A stretch of DNA of 64,000 nucleotides, from the NCBI RefSeq assembly GCF_013337285.1, contig NZ_SUPW01000001.1, forward strand, positions 434,001-498,000, given 5' to 3'. This document shows, in pieces, positions 9,551 through 20,674 of this stretch. Every line of letters starts with the position of its first letter. The first letter of the stretch is position 1. This DNA is from Agrobacterium tumefaciens. GTDB taxonomy: Bacteria; Pseudomonadota; Alphaproteobacteria; Rhizobiales; Rhizobiaceae. The position numbers and the translations under genes were made by a program. Under the pieces are notes generated by a model. The model had not been told where the DNA came from, made no database searches, and was given only the letters and a program-made list of their open reading frames with translations.

Positions 9551-11062
9551 TCAATTCATAGAAAGCGCAACATTTTGCGCCGCCTGCAATGCAGCCGAAT
9601 AGTTGTTTACCAGAAGATCCACCGATGCGGCTGTCGCATCGAAGACCGGCGCCGGATAGACGCCGAAGAAGATCGTCAGCGCAACCAGCGGATAAAGGAT
9701 GATTTTTTCGCGGGTAGACAGATCGAGCATCGATTTAAGGCTTTCCTTCTCGAGCGCGCCGAAAATCACGCGGCGGTAGAGCCACAGCGCATAAGCGGCC
9801 GAGAGGATGACGCCGGTTGCCGCAAACAGGGCGACCAGCGTGTTGGCGCGGAAGATACCGATCAGCGTCAGGAATTCACCGACGAAGCCGGAGGTGCCGG
9901 GCAGACCGACATTGGCCATGGTGAAGACCATGAAGGCGACGGCATATTTCGGCATGTTGTTCACGAGACCGCCATAGGCGGAAATCTCGCGGGTATGCAG
10001 CCGGTCGTAAACGACGCCGACGCAGAGGAAGAGCGCGCCAGACACGATGCCGTGCGACAGCATCTGGAAGATTGCGCCCTGCACGCCCTGCACATTGGCG
10101 GCGAAGATGCCCATGGTCACGTAACCCATGTGGGCGACCGACGAATAGGCGATCAGCTTCTTGATGTCGTCCTGCATCATCGCCACCAGCGATGTGTAGA
10201 TGATGGCGACAACCGACAGCGTGAAGACGAAGGGTGCGAAATAATCCGACGCCAGCGGGAACATTGACAGCGAGAAACGGATGAAACCGTAACCGCCGAG
10301 CTTCAACATGACGCCGGCCAGAATGACGGAGCCTGCGGTCGGCGCCTGAACGTGGGCATCCGGCAGCCAGGTATGCACCGGCCACATCGGCATCTTCACC
10401 GAGAAGGCCGCAAAACAGGCAAGCCAGAGCCATGTCTGCATGCCGGCCGGGAAGCCGAATTTCAGAAGCTCGGTCATGTCGGTCGTGCCGGCCTGCCAGT
10501 ACATCGCCATGATGGCGAGCATGGTCAGAACCGAGCCGAGCAGCGTGTAGAGGAAGAACTTGTAGGAGGCGTAAACGCGATCCTTGCCGCCCCAGACACC
10601 GATGATGATGAACATCGGGATCAGCGTCGCTTCGAAGAAGACGTAGAAGAGAACGGTATCCAGCGCCACGAAGACGCCGACCATGACGACTTCCAGCAGC
10701 AGGAAGGCGATCATGTATTCCTTGACGCGCTTCTCGATCGAATTCCAGCTTGCCAGTACGCAGAAAGGCATGAGGAAAGTGGTGAGGATGACGAACAGCA
10801 TGGAGATGCCGTCGACACCCAGATGATAGGCGGCGATGTTGCCAAACCAGGCGTGTTTTTCCACCATCTGGAAACCCGGGTTCGAATTGTCGAACCCGAT
10901 CCAGACGAACAGCGACACCAGGAAGGTGAAAACGGTCGTCAGCAGAGAAACGTTGAGAATGTTACGGCGACCGAAGGGGCCGTTCTCATTCGTCAAAAGC
11001 AGGAGCACCACGCCGACGAGCGGCAGAAAGGTGACCGTTGAAAGAATAGGCCAATCGGTCAT
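9551..11062 (-). CDS. nuoM: NADH-quinone oxidoreductase subunit M
   Basis: The 503-residue membrane subunit is homologous to Mrp-type Na+/H+ antiporters and forms one of the proton channels of complex I. The conserved glutamate and lysine helices and the [18 protein letters not shown] signature are visible near residues 220-245. The ATG overlaps the last base of the nuoL stop (TGATG), so translation is coupled. Confidence 0.96.
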   Translation of the reverse strand: MTDWPILSTVTFLPLVGVVLLLLTNENGPFGRRNILNVSLLTTVFTFLVSLFVWIGFDNSNPGFQMVEKHAWFGNIAAYHLGVDGISMLFVILTTFLMPFCVLASWNSIEKRVKEYMIAFLLLEVVMVGVFVALDTVLFYVFFEATLIPMFIIIGVWGGKDRVYASYKFFLYTLLGSVLTMLAIMAMYWQAGTTDMTELLKFGFPAGMQTWLWLACFAAFSVKMPMWPVHTWLPDAHVQAPTAGSVILAGVMLKLGGYGFIRFSLSMFPLASDYFAPFVFTLSVVAIIYTSLVAMMQDDIKKLIAYSSVAHMGYVTMGIFAANVQGVQGAIFQMLSHGIVSGALFLCVGVVYDRLHTREISAYGGLVNNMPKYAVAFMVFTMANVGLPGTSGFVGEFLTLIGIFRANTLVALFAATGVILSAAYALWLYRRVIFGALEKESLKSMLDLSTREKIILYPLVALTIFFGVYPAPVFDATAASVDLLVNNYSAALQAAQNVALSMN

Positions 11063-13059
11063 CAGAGGGCACTCCCGAGCATCATCCAGGTGACAAGCGC
11101 CGCGATGCCGATCAGCATCGCAAAGGCATAGTGATAAAGGTAACCGGATTGCAGGCGGACCATGCGGTTGGTCACGTCAACCACACGCGCTGCAATGCCG
11201 TTCGGTCCATAATGGTCGATGACGGCGACGTCGCCCTTCTTCCACAGGAAGCGGCCGAGCGCCTTTGCGGAACGAACGAAGAGGAAGTCGTAAAGTTCAT
11301 CGAAGTACCACTTGTTGAGAAGGAACTGGTAGAGGCCACGATGGGTCTGCGCCAAACGCTTCGGCGTCTCCGGCGACTTGATGTACATGTACCATGCGGT
11401 CACGAAACCAAGGGCCATGGCGAAGAACGGGCTCCACTTTACCCAGAGGGGCACGTGGTGGAATTCCTCGAGGATTTCGTTTTCCGGAAGCATGAACAGA
11501 GCCCCCTTCCAGAATTCGGCATATTCCTCACCGAAGAAATGGCCTTCGAACAGGACACCGGCAAAGATCGCGCCGATGGTGAGAATGAAGAGCGGGATCA
11601 GCATGACCATCGGCGATTCATGCACATGGTGCATGACGTCGGCCGAAGCGCGCGGCTTGCCGAAGAAGGTCATGAAGGCCAGACGCCAGGAATAGAAGCT
11701 GGTGAACAGCGCGGCGATGACCAGCAGCGTGAAGGCGAAACCGGACAGCACCGAATGGGATGCATAAGCGGATTCGATGATGACGTCCTTCGAGAAGAAA
11801 CCGGCAAAGCCGATCATCGTGCCCGGAATACCGACGCCGGTCAGCGCCAGCGTGCCGACAGTCATGGTCCAGAAGGTGATGGGGATATGCTTGCGCAGGC
11901 CGCCCATGTACCGCATGTCCTGCTCGCCATCGACGGCATGGATGACCGAGCCGGCGCACAAGAACAGCAGGGCCTTGAAGAAGGCGTGCGTGAAGAGGTG
12001 GAACACGGCAGCACCATAAGCGCCGACGCCGAGGGCCACGAACATGTAACCGAGCTGCGAGCAGGTCGAGTAAGCAATCACGCGCTTGATGTCGTTCTGC
12101 ACCAGACCGACGGTCGCCGCGAAGAAAGCGGTGATCGCGCCGATCAGCGTCACGACGGTCAGCGCATCCGGCGACAGTTCGAACAAAGGCGACATGCGGG
12201 CGACGAGGAAGACGCCGGCGGTGACCATGGTTGCGGCGTGGATGAGGGCGGACACCGGGGTCGGGCCTTCCATGGCGTCAGGCAGCCAGGTGTGCAGCAG
12301 GAACTGCGCCGACTTACCCATCGCGCCCATGAAGAGCAGCAGGCACACGCCCGTCATCGCATTGGCCTTGTCCAGCTGCATGCCGAACAGGTTGATGACG
12401 GTTTCGGTGGACGCGGCGCCTTCGGCCGGCAGATAGGTGCTGGCGGCGGCAAAGATCGTTTCCAGATTGATCGAGCCGAACAGCACGAACACACCGCCAA
12501 TGCCGAGGATGAAGCCGAAGTCACCGACACGGTTGACGATGAAGGCCTTCATGGCAGCGGCGGAGGCAGACGGTTTCTTGAACCAGAAGCCGATCAGCAG
12601 ATAGGATGCCAGACCCACGCCTTCCCAGCCGAAGAACATCTGCAGCAGGTTGTCGGAGGTCACCAGCATCAGCATGGCGAAGGTGAAGAGCGACAGATAG
12701 GCGAAGAAGCGCGGACGATGCGGATCGTGGTGCATGTAGCCGATCGAATAGAGGTGCACCAGCGTCGAGACCGTGTTGACCACGACGAACATGACGGCCG
12801 TCAACGTATCGATGCGGAAAGCCCATTCGACGTCGATGCCGCCGGACTGGATCCAGCGCAAAACGGTAACCTTGATCACCTCGCCCGGCTCGCCATGGGC
12901 AAGCGCCACGGTGAAGAAGACGATCCACGACAGGATGGCGACCACGATCATCAGACCGGTGGTGACATATTCCGACGCCTTGGCGCCGATCGACCGGCCG
13001 AACAGGCCGGCGATCAGGAAGCCGATCAGGGGAAGAAAGACGATAGCCTTGTAGATCAT
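11062..13059 (-). CDS. nuoL: NADH-quinone oxidoreductase subunit L
   Basis: The largest antiporter-like subunit (665 residues, about 16 helices). The [21 protein letters not shown] signature lies near residue 245, and a long lateral helix is expected after residue 520. It starts seven bases after nuoK and runs into nuoM. The length and both signature regions are normal for the family. Confidence 0.96.
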   Translation of the reverse strand: MIYKAIVFLPLIGFLIAGLFGRSIGAKASEYVTTGLMIVVAILSWIVFFTVALAHGEPGEVIKVTVLRWIQSGGIDVEWAFRIDTLTAVMFVVVNTVSTLVHLYSIGYMHHDPHRPRFFAYLSLFTFAMLMLVTSDNLLQMFFGWEGVGLASYLLIGFWFKKPSASAAAMKAFIVNRVGDFGFILGIGGVFVLFGSINLETIFAAASTYLPAEGAASTETVINLFGMQLDKANAMTGVCLLLFMGAMGKSAQFLLHTWLPDAMEGPTPVSALIHAATMVTAGVFLVARMSPLFELSPDALTVVTLIGAITAFFAATVGLVQNDIKRVIAYSTCSQLGYMFVALGVGAYGAAVFHLFTHAFFKALLFLCAGSVIHAVDGEQDMRYMGGLRKHIPITFWTMTVGTLALTGVGIPGTMIGFAGFFSKDVIIESAYASHSVLSGFAFTLLVIAALFTSFYSWRLAFMTFFGKPRASADVMHHVHESPMVMLIPLFILTIGAIFAGVLFEGHFFGEEYAEFWKGALFMLPENEILEEFHHVPLWVKWSPFFAMALGFVTAWYMYIKSPETPKRLAQTHRGLYQFLLNKWYFDELYDFLFVRSAKALGRFLWKKGDVAVIDHYGPNGIAARVVDVTNRMVRLQSGYLYHYAFAMLIGIAALVTWMMLGSAL

Positions 13060-13066
13060 AGCCTTA

Positions 13067-13375
13067 TCAGCCCTTCATCATATTGACGTCTTCGACGGCG
13101 ATCGATCCGCGGTTGCGGTAGAAGACAACGAGTATTGCAAGACCGATGGCCGCTTCGGCGGCTGCGACGGTCAGAATGAACAAAGCGAAGACCTGGCCGA
13201 CGATATCGTTCAGGAACGCCGAAAACGCCACCATGTTGATGTTGACCGCAAGCAGGATAAGCTCGATCGACATGAGGATGACGATGACGTTCTTCCGGTT
13301 GAGGAAGATGCCGAACACGCCGATCGTGAAGAGAATGGCGCTGACCGTCAGGTAGTGGGAAAGACCGATTTCCAT
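13067..13375 (-). CDS. nuoK: NADH-quinone oxidoreductase subunit K
   Basis: A 102-residue subunit with three membrane helices. Conserved glutamates of the proton path lie in helix 2 ([12 protein letters not shown], near residue 38) and helix 3 ([10 protein letters not shown], near 74). It lies between nuoJ (27-base gap) and nuoL. Confidence 0.96.
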   Translation of the reverse strand: MEIGLSHYLTVSAILFTIGVFGIFLNRKNVIVILMSIELILLAVNINMVAFSAFLNDIVGQVFALFILTVAAAEAAIGLAILVVFYRNRGSIAVEDVNMMKG

Positions 13376-13402
13376 ATTCTGTTTCCTTGGATCCGTTCGC
13401 CT

Positions 13403-14017
13403 TCAGATGCCCTGGCCCGGCTTGACCTTGACCGTGGTAACGGCGGTCTTCGGGTCACGGCCGACCTGCGTGGAGATATCCTGCCGTTTGATGTCGGTGC
13501 GATGACGCAGGGTCAGCACGATGGCGCCGATCATGGCCACCAGCAGCACGAGACCGGCCAGCTGGAAGAAGTAGACGTAATTGGTATAGAGCACATCGCC
13601 GAGGGCAGCCGTATTGGTGCGCACGGCCGGCGACGGTATCGGCATGGTGATCGATTTTGCCGCGACCGGGTTCAGCACACTGCCGCCGACCACAACGATC
13701 AGTTCAGCCGCCAGAATGACGCCGATCAGCGCACCAACCGGGGCATATTGCAGCACGCCGGAGCGCAGCTCGGCAAAATCCACATCCAGCATCATGACGA
13801 CGAAGAGGAAGAGTACCGCGACCGCGCCGACATAAACTACCAGCAGGATCATGGCGAGGAACTCGGCCCCCGTCAGCAGGAACAGCGCGGCTGCGTTGAA
13901 GAAGGTCAAAATCAGGAAGAGCACCGAATGAACAGGGTTCTTCGATGCGATGACCATGAACGCAGACGCCACGGCGACGAAAGCGAATATATAAAAGAAT
14001 ACAGCGTGCAGACCCAT
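13403..14017 (-). CDS. nuoJ: NADH-quinone oxidoreductase subunit J
   Basis: The 204-residue membrane subunit has five predicted helices. The third, LAMILLVVYVGAVAVLFLFV, carries the conserved pi-bulge region of the family. The C-terminal tail is hydrophilic. A 136-base gap with a strong stem-loop separates it from nuoI. Confidence 0.95.
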   Translation of the reverse strand: MGLHAVFFYIFAFVAVASAFMVIASKNPVHSVLFLILTFFNAAALFLLTGAEFLAMILLVVYVGAVAVLFLFVVMMLDVDFAELRSGVLQYAPVGALIGVILAAELIVVVGGSVLNPVAAKSITMPIPSPAVRTNTAALGDVLYTNYVYFFQLAGLVLLVAMIGAIVLTLRHRTDIKRQDISTQVGRDPKTAVTTVKVKPGQGI

Positions 14018-14119
14018 CTTGGTGCCTTCTTGTCCTCATCGGGAAGAATGACGCAGCCGCCCCCTCACCCGTTTCGTCCCCGCCGGCGAAAACCGCGCAG
14101 GCATTTTACGTTGTCATCG

Positions 14120-14142
14120 CTTTCCGGGATCGCCCCGGAAAG
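14120..14142 (-). other. Stem-loop between nuoI and nuoJ
   Basis: A perfect nine-base inverted repeat (CTTTCCGGG / CCCGGAAAG) with a five-base loop lies inside the operon, just after the nuoI stop. There is no T-run, so it is more likely an mRNA stability or processing element than a terminator. Confidence 0.5.
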
Positions 14143-14153
14143 ACGGTTGCGCC

Positions 14154-14645
14154 TTAACGGTAAGGCGCATCCAGTGCGAGGTTGCGTGCGATTTCACGCT
14201 CCCAGCGATCGCCATTTTCGAGAAGCCTCTGCTTGTCGAAATAAAGCTCCTCGCGGGTTTCCGTCGCGAATTCGAAGTTCGGACCTTCGACGATGGCGTC
14301 GACCGGGCAGGCTTCCTGGCAGAAGCCGCAATAGATGCACTTCACCATGTCGATGTCGTAACGCACCGTGCGGCGGGTGCCGTCATTGCGGCGCGGGCCG
14401 GCTTCGATGGTGATCGCCTGAGCGGGACAGATCGCTTCACACAGCTTGCAGGCGATGCAGCGTTCTTCACCGTTCGGATAACGGCGCAGCGCATGTTCGC
14501 CACGGAAGCGCGGAGAGACCGGACCCTTTTCGAAAGGATAGTTTATCGTCGCCTTCTGCTTGAAGAAGTGGCGCATCGTCAGGAAGATCGCTCCGACGAA
14601 TTCCTTGAGGAACAGCGAATTGACGGCTTGGGACAGGCTTGCCAT
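14154..14645 (-). CDS. nuoI: NADH-quinone oxidoreductase subunit I
   Basis: The 163-residue peripheral-arm subunit carries clusters N6a and N6b. Two ferredoxin motifs are visible: [12 protein letters not shown] near residue 62 and [12 protein letters not shown] near residue 102. An N-terminal amphipathic stretch anchors it to the membrane arm. It starts 36 bases after nuoH. Confidence 0.97.
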   Translation of the reverse strand: MASLSQAVNSLFLKEFVGAIFLTMRHFFKQKATINYPFEKGPVSPRFRGEHALRRYPNGEERCIACKLCEAICPAQAITIEAGPRRNDGTRRTVRYDIDMVKCIYCGFCQEACPVDAIVEGPNFEFATETREELYFDKQRLLENGDRWEREIARNLALDAPYR

Positions 14646-14681
14646 CTCAGTCTCCAGATCTTTGAGCGAGGAGTTCAGACA

Positions 14682-15728
14682 TCAACCGGCCCACCCCGTC
14701 AACTTCAGTACGAATGCAACAATAACGACCATGGCGAGCGACAGCGGCAGGAACACCTTCCAGCCGAGGCGCATGAGCTGGTCATAGCGGTAACGCGGAA
14801 CGAAGGCCTTGGTGAGCGCGATCATGAAGAAGACCATGCAGCCCTTCAGCGCGAACCAGACAATGCCCGGAACCCAGTTCAGGAACCACACATCGACGAT
14901 CGGCAGCCAGCCGCCAAGGAAAAGGATGGTCGTCAGGCAGCAGATCAAAACGATCGCAGCATATTCGCCGAGCATGAACATCATGTAAGGCGTCGAGCCA
15001 TATTCGACCATGTGACCGGCGACCAGTTCCGATTCCGCTTCCGGAAGGTCGAAGGGCGGCCGGTTGGTTTCGGCAAGGCCCGAAATGAAGAACACGATGA
15101 ACATCGGGAACAGCGACAGCCAGTGCCAGTCGAGGAACGAGGCAGGCAAGCCCATCATGGTGCCGAGACCCGTGCGCTGTGCCAGAACGATGTCTGTCAG
15201 GTTGAGCGAGCCGACGCAGAGCAGAACGGTAACGATGACGAGACCGATCGACACTTCGTAGGACACCATCTGCGCGGCCGAACGCAGCGCGCCGAGGAAC
15301 GGATACTTCGAGTTCGAAGCCCAGCCGCCCATGATGATGCCGTACACTTCAAGCGAGGAAATCGCAAAGATGTAGAGAATGCCGACATTGATATTGGCGA
15401 CGACCCAGCCATCGGCGAAGGGAATGACCGCGTAGGTGGCAAGCGCCAGCGTCACTGCAACCAGCGGCGCCAGAAGGAAGACCGCCTTGTTGGCGCCAGC
15501 CGGAATGACGGGCTCCTTGAGGATGAACTTCAAAAGGTCGGCGAAGGACTGGAAGAGACCGAAGGGACCAACGACGTTCGGACCACGGCGCAGCTGCACG
15601 GCTGCCCAGACCTTGCGGTCAGCGAGCAGCAGGAAGGCGATGGCCACCAGAAGGCAAACGAGAAGCAGCAGGGACTGGCCGACCATGATCAGCGCGGGCC
15701 AGACGTAGCTCCAGAAAAACTGTTCCAT
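14682..15728 (-). CDS. nuoH: NADH-quinone oxidoreductase subunit H
   Basis: The 348-residue membrane subunit forms much of the quinone tunnel. Typical segments seen include [21 protein letters not shown] after helix 1 and the acidic loop [21 protein letters not shown] set the start at [11 protein letters not shown] (15728); an in-frame extension to 15815 would overlap nuoG and is not family-like. It starts 13 bases after nuoG. Confidence 0.96.
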   Translation of the reverse strand: MEQFFWSYVWPALIMVGQSLLLLVCLLVAIAFLLLADRKVWAAVQLRRGPNVVGPFGLFQSFADLLKFILKEPVIPAGANKAVFLLAPLVAVTLALATYAVIPFADGWVVANINVGILYIFAISSLEVYGIIMGGWASNSKYPFLGALRSAAQMVSYEVSIGLVIVTVLLCVGSLNLTDIVLAQRTGLGTMMGLPASFLDWHWLSLFPMFIVFFISGLAETNRPPFDLPEAESELVAGHMVEYGSTPYMMFMLGEYAAIVLICCLTTILFLGGWLPIVDVWFLNWVPGIVWFALKGCMVFFMIALTKAFVPRYRYDQLMRLGWKVFLPLSLAMVVIVAFVLKLTGWAG

Positions 15729-15741
15729 AAATCCCCTACCC

Positions 15742-17823
15742 TTACTCTGCCGCAGCCTGGAAATTGTTGCGGGCCAATGCGGAACACTCGGCCATGACGG
15801 CGGATGCGCGCGCAATCGGGTTCGTCAAATAAAAGTCTTTTACCGGCGAAGCAAACGCCGACTTGTTGAGTGAGCCGGTCTTGCCAGCCAAAGCCTCGAT
15901 ATCCTGGCCATTGCCGGCGGCGATCTCGTCGGTTTCCGCCAGATGCGGATGCGCGACATAAAGCTGGCCGCGAAGCGCCGACAGCGAATCGAACGGCAGC
16001 TTCTTGCCGAGCACGTCGGAAAGCGCACGCAGGATCGCCCAGTCTTCGCGGGCTTCGCCCGGTGCGAAACCGGCGCGGTTGCCCACCTGCACGCGGCCTT
16101 CGGTGTTGACCCAGATACCGGATTTTTCGGTATAGGCCGCACCCGGAAGGATGACGTCGGCGTTCATCGCACCCTGATCGCCATGGCTGCCGATATAGAC
16201 GGTGAACTTCGCGCCCTTGTTGGACAGGTCGAGTTCATCGGCGCCCAGCAGGAAGAGAACGTCCATCGACGTTACCATTTCGGCGGCGGCAACACCGCCC
16301 TCACCCGGCACGAAGCCGATATCGAGACCGCCGACGCGCGAAGCAGCCGTGTGCAGCACCGAGAAGCCGTTCCATTCGTCGCTGATAGCACCCACCGAAG
16401 CAGCAAGCTTTGCAGCAGCAGCCAGAACGGCGGCACCGTCGGCGCGTGCCAGAGCGCCCTGACCGATGATGATCAGCGGGTTCTTCGCAGACTTCAGTTT
16501 TTCAACGAAGCTGTGCGAACCGCCGGCCAGATCGGAAAGCGTTTCGGCACCCGAGCCGAGATATTCGTAGTTATAGCGCAACTCACCGGCTTCACCGATC
16601 ACGCCGATCGGGAAACCGCCGCGACGCCAGCGCTTGCGAATGCGGGCGTTCAGCACGGCAGCTTCGTAACGCGGGTTGGAACCAATGATCAGCAGCGCGT
16701 CGGCCTGCTCGATGCCTTCAATGGTGGAATTGAAGATGTAGCTGGCGCGACCCAAGGACGGATCAAGCGCTGCGCCATCCTGACGGCAATCGACATTTGC
16801 CGAGCCGAGCGACGCCAGCAGCGACTTCAGCGCGAACATTTCTTCGACAGAAGACAGATCGCCGGCAATCGCGCCGATCTTGTTGCCGGATGTCGCGGCA
16901 ACAGCCTGCTTGATCGCACCGAAGGCTTCACCCCAGGTAGCGGCTTGCAAACGGCCGTCCTTGCGGACGTAAGGCCGGTCGAGACGCTGCGTCTTCAGGC
17001 CGTCCCAGATGAAGCGGCTCTTGTCGGAAATCCACTCTTCGTTGATCGCCTCGTTGACACGCGGCATGACGCGCATGACTTCGCGGCCACGAGTATCGAC
17101 ACGGATGGCCGAACCGAGCGCGTCCATCACGTCGATGGTTTCGGTCTTGTTCAGTTCCCACGGACGGGCGGTGAAAGCGAAAGGCTTGGAGGTGAGCGCA
17201 CCGACCGGGCAGAGGTCAACGACGTTGCCCTGCAACTCGGAGGTCATGGCCTGTTCGAGATAGGTGGTGATTTCAGCATCTTCGCCGCGGCCGATGAGGC
17301 CGAGTTCGGCAATGCCGGCAACTTCCGTGGTGAAACGGACGCAGCGCGTGCAGTGGATGCAGCGGTTCATCACCGTCTTGACGAGCGGGCCGATATATTT
17401 GTCTTCAACCGCACGCTTGTTTTCCGCATAACGCGAACCGGCGATACCGAAGGCCATGGCCTGGTCCTGCAGGTCGCATTCACCGCCCTGGTCGCAGATC
17501 GGGCAATCAAGAGGATGGTTGATGAGCAGGAATTCCATCACGCCTTCGCGGGCCTTCTTGACCATCGGCGTGTTGGTGAAAACCTCAGGCAATTCGCCAT
17601 TCGGGCCGCCGCGAACATCGCGCACGCCCATGGCGCAGGATGCGGCGGGCTTGGGCGGTCCGCCCTTCACCTCGATGAGACACATGCGGCAGTTACCCGC
17701 GACCGACAAGCGCTCATGAAAACAAAAGCGCGGAACTTCGGCACCAGCCTCCTCGCACGCCTGCAACAGCGTGAAATGATCCGGAACCTCGATCTCTTTA
17801 CCGTCAACCTTGAGCTTTGCCAT
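15742..17823 (-). CDS. nuoG: NADH-quinone oxidoreductase subunit G
   Basis: The 693-residue subunit carries clusters N1b, N4 and N5. Cys34, Cys45, Cys48 and Cys63 form the 2Fe-2S site. [14 protein letters not shown] near residue 100 precedes the HxxxC-type N5 site, and [13 protein letters not shown] near 140 is the N4 site. The rest is a degenerate molybdopterin-oxidoreductase domain. The start [13 protein letters not shown] at 17823 was preferred to a longer frame reaching 17865. A 149-base gap separates it from nuoF. Confidence 0.96.
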   Translation of the reverse strand: MAKLKVDGKEIEVPDHFTLLQACEEAGAEVPRFCFHERLSVAGNCRMCLIEVKGGPPKPAASCAMGVRDVRGGPNGELPEVFTNTPMVKKAREGVMEFLLINHPLDCPICDQGGECDLQDQAMAFGIAGSRYAENKRAVEDKYIGPLVKTVMNRCIHCTRCVRFTTEVAGIAELGLIGRGEDAEITTYLEQAMTSELQGNVVDLCPVGALTSKPFAFTARPWELNKTETIDVMDALGSAIRVDTRGREVMRVMPRVNEAINEEWISDKSRFIWDGLKTQRLDRPYVRKDGRLQAATWGEAFGAIKQAVAATSGNKIGAIAGDLSSVEEMFALKSLLASLGSANVDCRQDGAALDPSLGRASYIFNSTIEGIEQADALLIIGSNPRYEAAVLNARIRKRWRRGGFPIGVIGEAGELRYNYEYLGSGAETLSDLAGGSHSFVEKLKSAKNPLIIIGQGALARADGAAVLAAAAKLAASVGAISDEWNGFSVLHTAASRVGGLDIGFVPGEGGVAAAEMVTSMDVLFLLGADELDLSNKGAKFTVYIGSHGDQGAMNADVILPGAAYTEKSGIWVNTEGRVQVGNRAGFAPGEAREDWAILRALSDVLGKKLPFDSLSALRGQLYVAHPHLAETDEIAAGNGQDIEALAGKTGSLNKSAFASPVKDFYLTNPIARASAVMAECSALARNNFQAAAE

Positions 17824-17935
17824 GGTTCTACTTACGTCCTGTTGCCTGTTCGTCCCATGTCTCACACGGTCCGCAACAAATCCTTAATCGCGCCCGGCAT
17901 CCGAAGGTTCGCCAGACGTTTCATGGTGTTGCGAG

Positions 17936-17951
17936 GCCGGAAATTTCCGGC
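17936..17951. other. Palindrome in the nuoF-nuoG gap
   Basis: GCCGGAAATTTCCGGC is a perfect 16-base palindrome in the 149-base space between nuoF and nuoG. It has no T-run. It could be a processing structure or a protein site; neither is shown. Confidence 0.4.
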
Positions 17952-17972
17952 TCCGCTCGAAGCCTTTGATGC

Positions 17973-19277
17973 TTATTCAGCGGCTTCCAGAACAGCGCCA
18001 TCATCCATGGCCCTGTAGGTATATTGGTCGATGCGCTTTTCGATTTCCGGACGGAAATTGCGGATCAGCGCCTGTACCGGCCATGCGGCGGCGTCGCCGA
18101 GCGCACAGATGGTATGGCCTTCGATCTGCTTCGTCACTTCGAACAGCATGTCGATTTCGCGCTTCTGCGCATTGCCCTTGACCATGCGTTCCAGCACGCG
18201 CCACATCCAGCCGGTGCCTTCGCGGCACGGCGTGCACTGGCCGCAGCTTTCATGCTTGAAGAAGGCCGCGATACGGGCAATCGCCTTGATGACATCGGTG
18301 GACTTGTCCATGACGATCATGCCGCCGGTGCCGAACGAAGACTTCACTTCGCGCATGCCGTCGAAGTCCATGATGGCGTCCTTCATGTCCTCACCGCGAA
18401 CGATGGGGCAGGATGCGCCGCCGGGGATGACGCCGAGCAGATTGTCCCAGCCGCCGCGAATGCCGCCGCAATGGGTTTCGATCAGCTCGCGGAAGGACAG
18501 GCCCAGCGCATCTTCGAAGGTGCAGGGACGCTCGACATGGCCCGACACCATGAACAGCTTGGTGCCGACATTGTTCGGACGACCGATCCCCGAGAACCAT
18601 GCCGCACCACGGCGCAGGATGGTCGGTGCAACGGCGATGGACTCAACGTTGTTGACGGTCGTCGGGCAGCCGTAAAGACCCATATTGGCCGGGAACGGGG
18701 GCTTCAGACGCGGCTGGCCCTTCTTGCCTTCAAGGCTTTCCAGCAGAGCCGTTTCTTCGCCGCAGATATAGGCGCCGGCGCCGTGATGGACGTAGATGTC
18801 GTAGTCCCAGCCGTTCTTGTTGTTCTTGCCGAGCAGGCCGGCATCGTAACATTCGTCAATAGCCGCCTGCAGCGCCTCGCGCTCACGCATATATTCGCCG
18901 CGAACGTAGATATAGGCAGTGTGAGCACCCATGGCGAAACCGGCGATCACGCAGCCTTCGATCAGCGTATGCGGATCGTTGCGCAGGATTTCGCGGTCCT
19001 TGCAGGTGCCGGGCTCGGATTCGTCGGCATTGACGACGAGGTAATGCGGACGGCCGTCATTTTCCTTCGGCATGAAGGACCATTTGAGACCCGTCGGGAA
19101 GCCTGCGCCGCCGCGACCGCGAAGGCCGGAAGCCTTCATCTCGTTGATGATCCAGTCACGGCCCTTTTCGATGATCTGCTTGGTGCCGTCCCAATGGCCG
19201 CGCGCTCTCACGCCCTTCAGGGACTTGTCCTTGAGGCCATAGAGATTGGTAAAGATGCGATCCTGATCTTTTAACAT
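17973..19277 (-). CDS. nuoF: NADH-quinone oxidoreductase subunit F
   Basis: The 434-residue subunit binds NADH and FMN and carries cluster N3. The nucleotide/FMN glycine-rich segment [16 protein letters not shown] lies near residue 53, and the iron-sulfur motif [10 protein letters not shown] near residue 350, with the fourth cysteine in HTICALGD further on. It starts 10 bases after nuoE. Confidence 0.97.
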   Translation of the reverse strand: MLKDQDRIFTNLYGLKDKSLKGVRARGHWDGTKQIIEKGRDWIINEMKASGLRGRGGAGFPTGLKWSFMPKENDGRPHYLVVNADESEPGTCKDREILRNDPHTLIEGCVIAGFAMGAHTAYIYVRGEYMREREALQAAIDECYDAGLLGKNNKNGWDYDIYVHHGAGAYICGEETALLESLEGKKGQPRLKPPFPANMGLYGCPTTVNNVESIAVAPTILRRGAAWFSGIGRPNNVGTKLFMVSGHVERPCTFEDALGLSFRELIETHCGGIRGGWDNLLGVIPGGASCPIVRGEDMKDAIMDFDGMREVKSSFGTGGMIVMDKSTDVIKAIARIAAFFKHESCGQCTPCREGTGWMWRVLERMVKGNAQKREIDMLFEVTKQIEGHTICALGDAAAWPVQALIRNFRPEIEKRIDQYTYRAMDDGAVLEAAE

Positions 19278-19287
19278 GCTTCACCCT

Positions 19288-20397
19288 TTACCGCGGCTTC
19301 TTGCCGAAGACCCTGATATACTCGGCTTCGCCACCCTTGGCGAGCGCCTCGGCCTGCTTGATCCACTCGTCGCGTTCGATGCGGCCCTTGAAATTCAGAT
19401 AACCGTCAACCCAGTCGCACTCGGCCTTTTTCCAACCGGCAACCTGCGCGAAGGTGAAGATGCCAAGCTCGTGCAACGTGCCCTCGATCTTCGGACCGAC
19501 GCCGGAAATCAGCTTCAGGTCGTCGGGTGCCGCCGGACGTTCGATGCCTGCCGGACGATCGGCGGAATCAAGCGACGGCTTGGATGCTGTCGCTTCCTTG
19601 CCAGCCGATTCCTTTTCCCCGGCCTTTGCGTTTTCAGCAGCGGCTTTCGGTTCAGTAACCGGCGTCTTCAGCTTCGGATCGGTTTCCGGAGCATCGGTCT
19701 TCGGCTTGGCGGCATTGGCCGGCGGAACCGGTGCCGCATCCGCCGCCACTTCGGCCGGCTTGTCGAGGTTGGAACGATCCGGCTTGATCTCTTCCGTCAG
19801 CGTCGTCAGGCCGCCGACCGGAACCGATTCATGACGGTCGATCTGCGGGCCGGTCTTGACCGTGTCGCCCTTGCCGGCCTCGAATGTGTCGATGATCTCT
19901 TCCAGGCGCTCAGGCGTCAGGTCCTCATAGGCATCCTTGAAGATGATGACCATCGGCGCGTTGACGCAGGCGCCCTGACATTCCACTTCTTCCCAGGACA
20001 GCGTGCCGCTGTCGTTGGTGTGCAGCGGATCGTGGTGAATTTTCTTGCGGCAGACATCCATCAGCGCTTCGGAACCGCGCAGCATGCAGGGCGTGGTGCC
20101 ACACACCTGAACGTGGGCGCGCGTGCCGACCGGCTTCAGCTGGAACTGTGTATAGAAGGTCGCCACTTCCATGACGCGGATATAGGCCATATCCAGCATG
20201 TCGGCGATCTTTTCGATGGCGGCGCGGGTAACCCAGCCATCCTGCTCCTGCGCACGCATGAGCAGCGGGATAACCGCCGATTGCTGGCGTCCCTCTGGAT
20301 ATTTCAGAATCGTCTTTTCCGCCCAAGCGGTGTTATCCGCGTTGAAGGCAAACGCCACGGGCTGGAACTGATCTTCGGCTAGTCGACGAACGGACAT
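19288..20397 (-). CDS. nuoE: NADH-quinone oxidoreductase subunit E with long C-terminal extension
   Basis: Residues 1-190 are the thioredoxin-like 2Fe-2S subunit, with ligands Cys99, Cys104, Cys140 and Cys144. At 369 residues the protein is about twice the E. coli subunit. Residues 200-290 form a low-complexity linker rich in Pro, Ala, Lys and Glu. Residues 291-369 form a separate small domain beginning DDLKLISGVGPKIEG, which resembles a helix-hairpin-helix module. Rhizobial NuoE proteins are known to be long; the role of this tail is not known to me. Confidence 0.93.
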   Translation of the reverse strand: MSVRRLAEDQFQPVAFAFNADNTAWAEKTILKYPEGRQQSAVIPLLMRAQEQDGWVTRAAIEKIADMLDMAYIRVMEVATFYTQFQLKPVGTRAHVQVCGTTPCMLRGSEALMDVCRKKIHHDPLHTNDSGTLSWEEVECQGACVNAPMVIIFKDAYEDLTPERLEEIIDTFEAGKGDTVKTGPQIDRHESVPVGGLTTLTEEIKPDRSNLDKPAEVAADAAPVPPANAAKPKTDAPETDPKLKTPVTEPKAAAENAKAGEKESAGKEATASKPSLDSADRPAGIERPAAPDDLKLISGVGPKIEGTLHELGIFTFAQVAGWKKAECDWVDGYLNFKGRIERDEWIKQAEALAKGGEAEYIRVFGKKPR

Positions 20398-20413
20398 ACT
20401 TCCTCACGCCTTT

Positions 20414-20674
20414 TCAGTTTAACGTCTCACAACGCGATCTCGCCACCGTGACGAATTCGCAGGCGTAAGCCGCCTTGTCTTTTTGCATGAACACAATGAA
20501 CTTGCTGCCGTTCGGAACCGAGGCCTTGATCTCGTATCCCGACGACAGAAGCTGCTTGATGGTTGAACCGCCGCCGCTTGACAGCGACACGCCACCCTCG
20601 CCGGTCGCCGTCTGGGCGAGAACGGGGGCAGACATCGCAGCAAGAAAAGCCAATATGGCCAGCGGCAGACGCAT
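20414..20674 (-). CDS. Small exported protein embedded in the nuo operon
   Basis: The 86-residue product starts [21 protein letters not shown], a clear Sec signal peptide with cleavage expected after AQ at about residue 21. The mature part has a Gly/Ser-rich head, then GYEIKASVPNGSKFIVFMQKD and two cysteines that could form a disulfide (in YACEF and RSRCE). The ATG overlaps the nuoD stop by one base (TGATG), and nuoE follows after 16 bases, so it is co-translated with complex I genes. I do not recognise a named family. Periplasmic location is inferred. Confidence 0.8.
   Translation of the reverse strand: MRLPLAILAFLAAMSAPVLAQTATGEGGVSLSSGGGSTIKQLLSSGYEIKASVPNGSKFIVFMQKDKAAYACEFVTVARSRCETLN

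Noticed and set aside
2848-13086. Long open frames on the plus strand opposite proS, rnj and nuoL (up to about 650 codons)
   Set aside because: They are antisense shadows caused by high GC codon bias: His/Asp/Gly/Arg-rich, no ribosome sites, no family resemblance, and fully opposite to clear genes.
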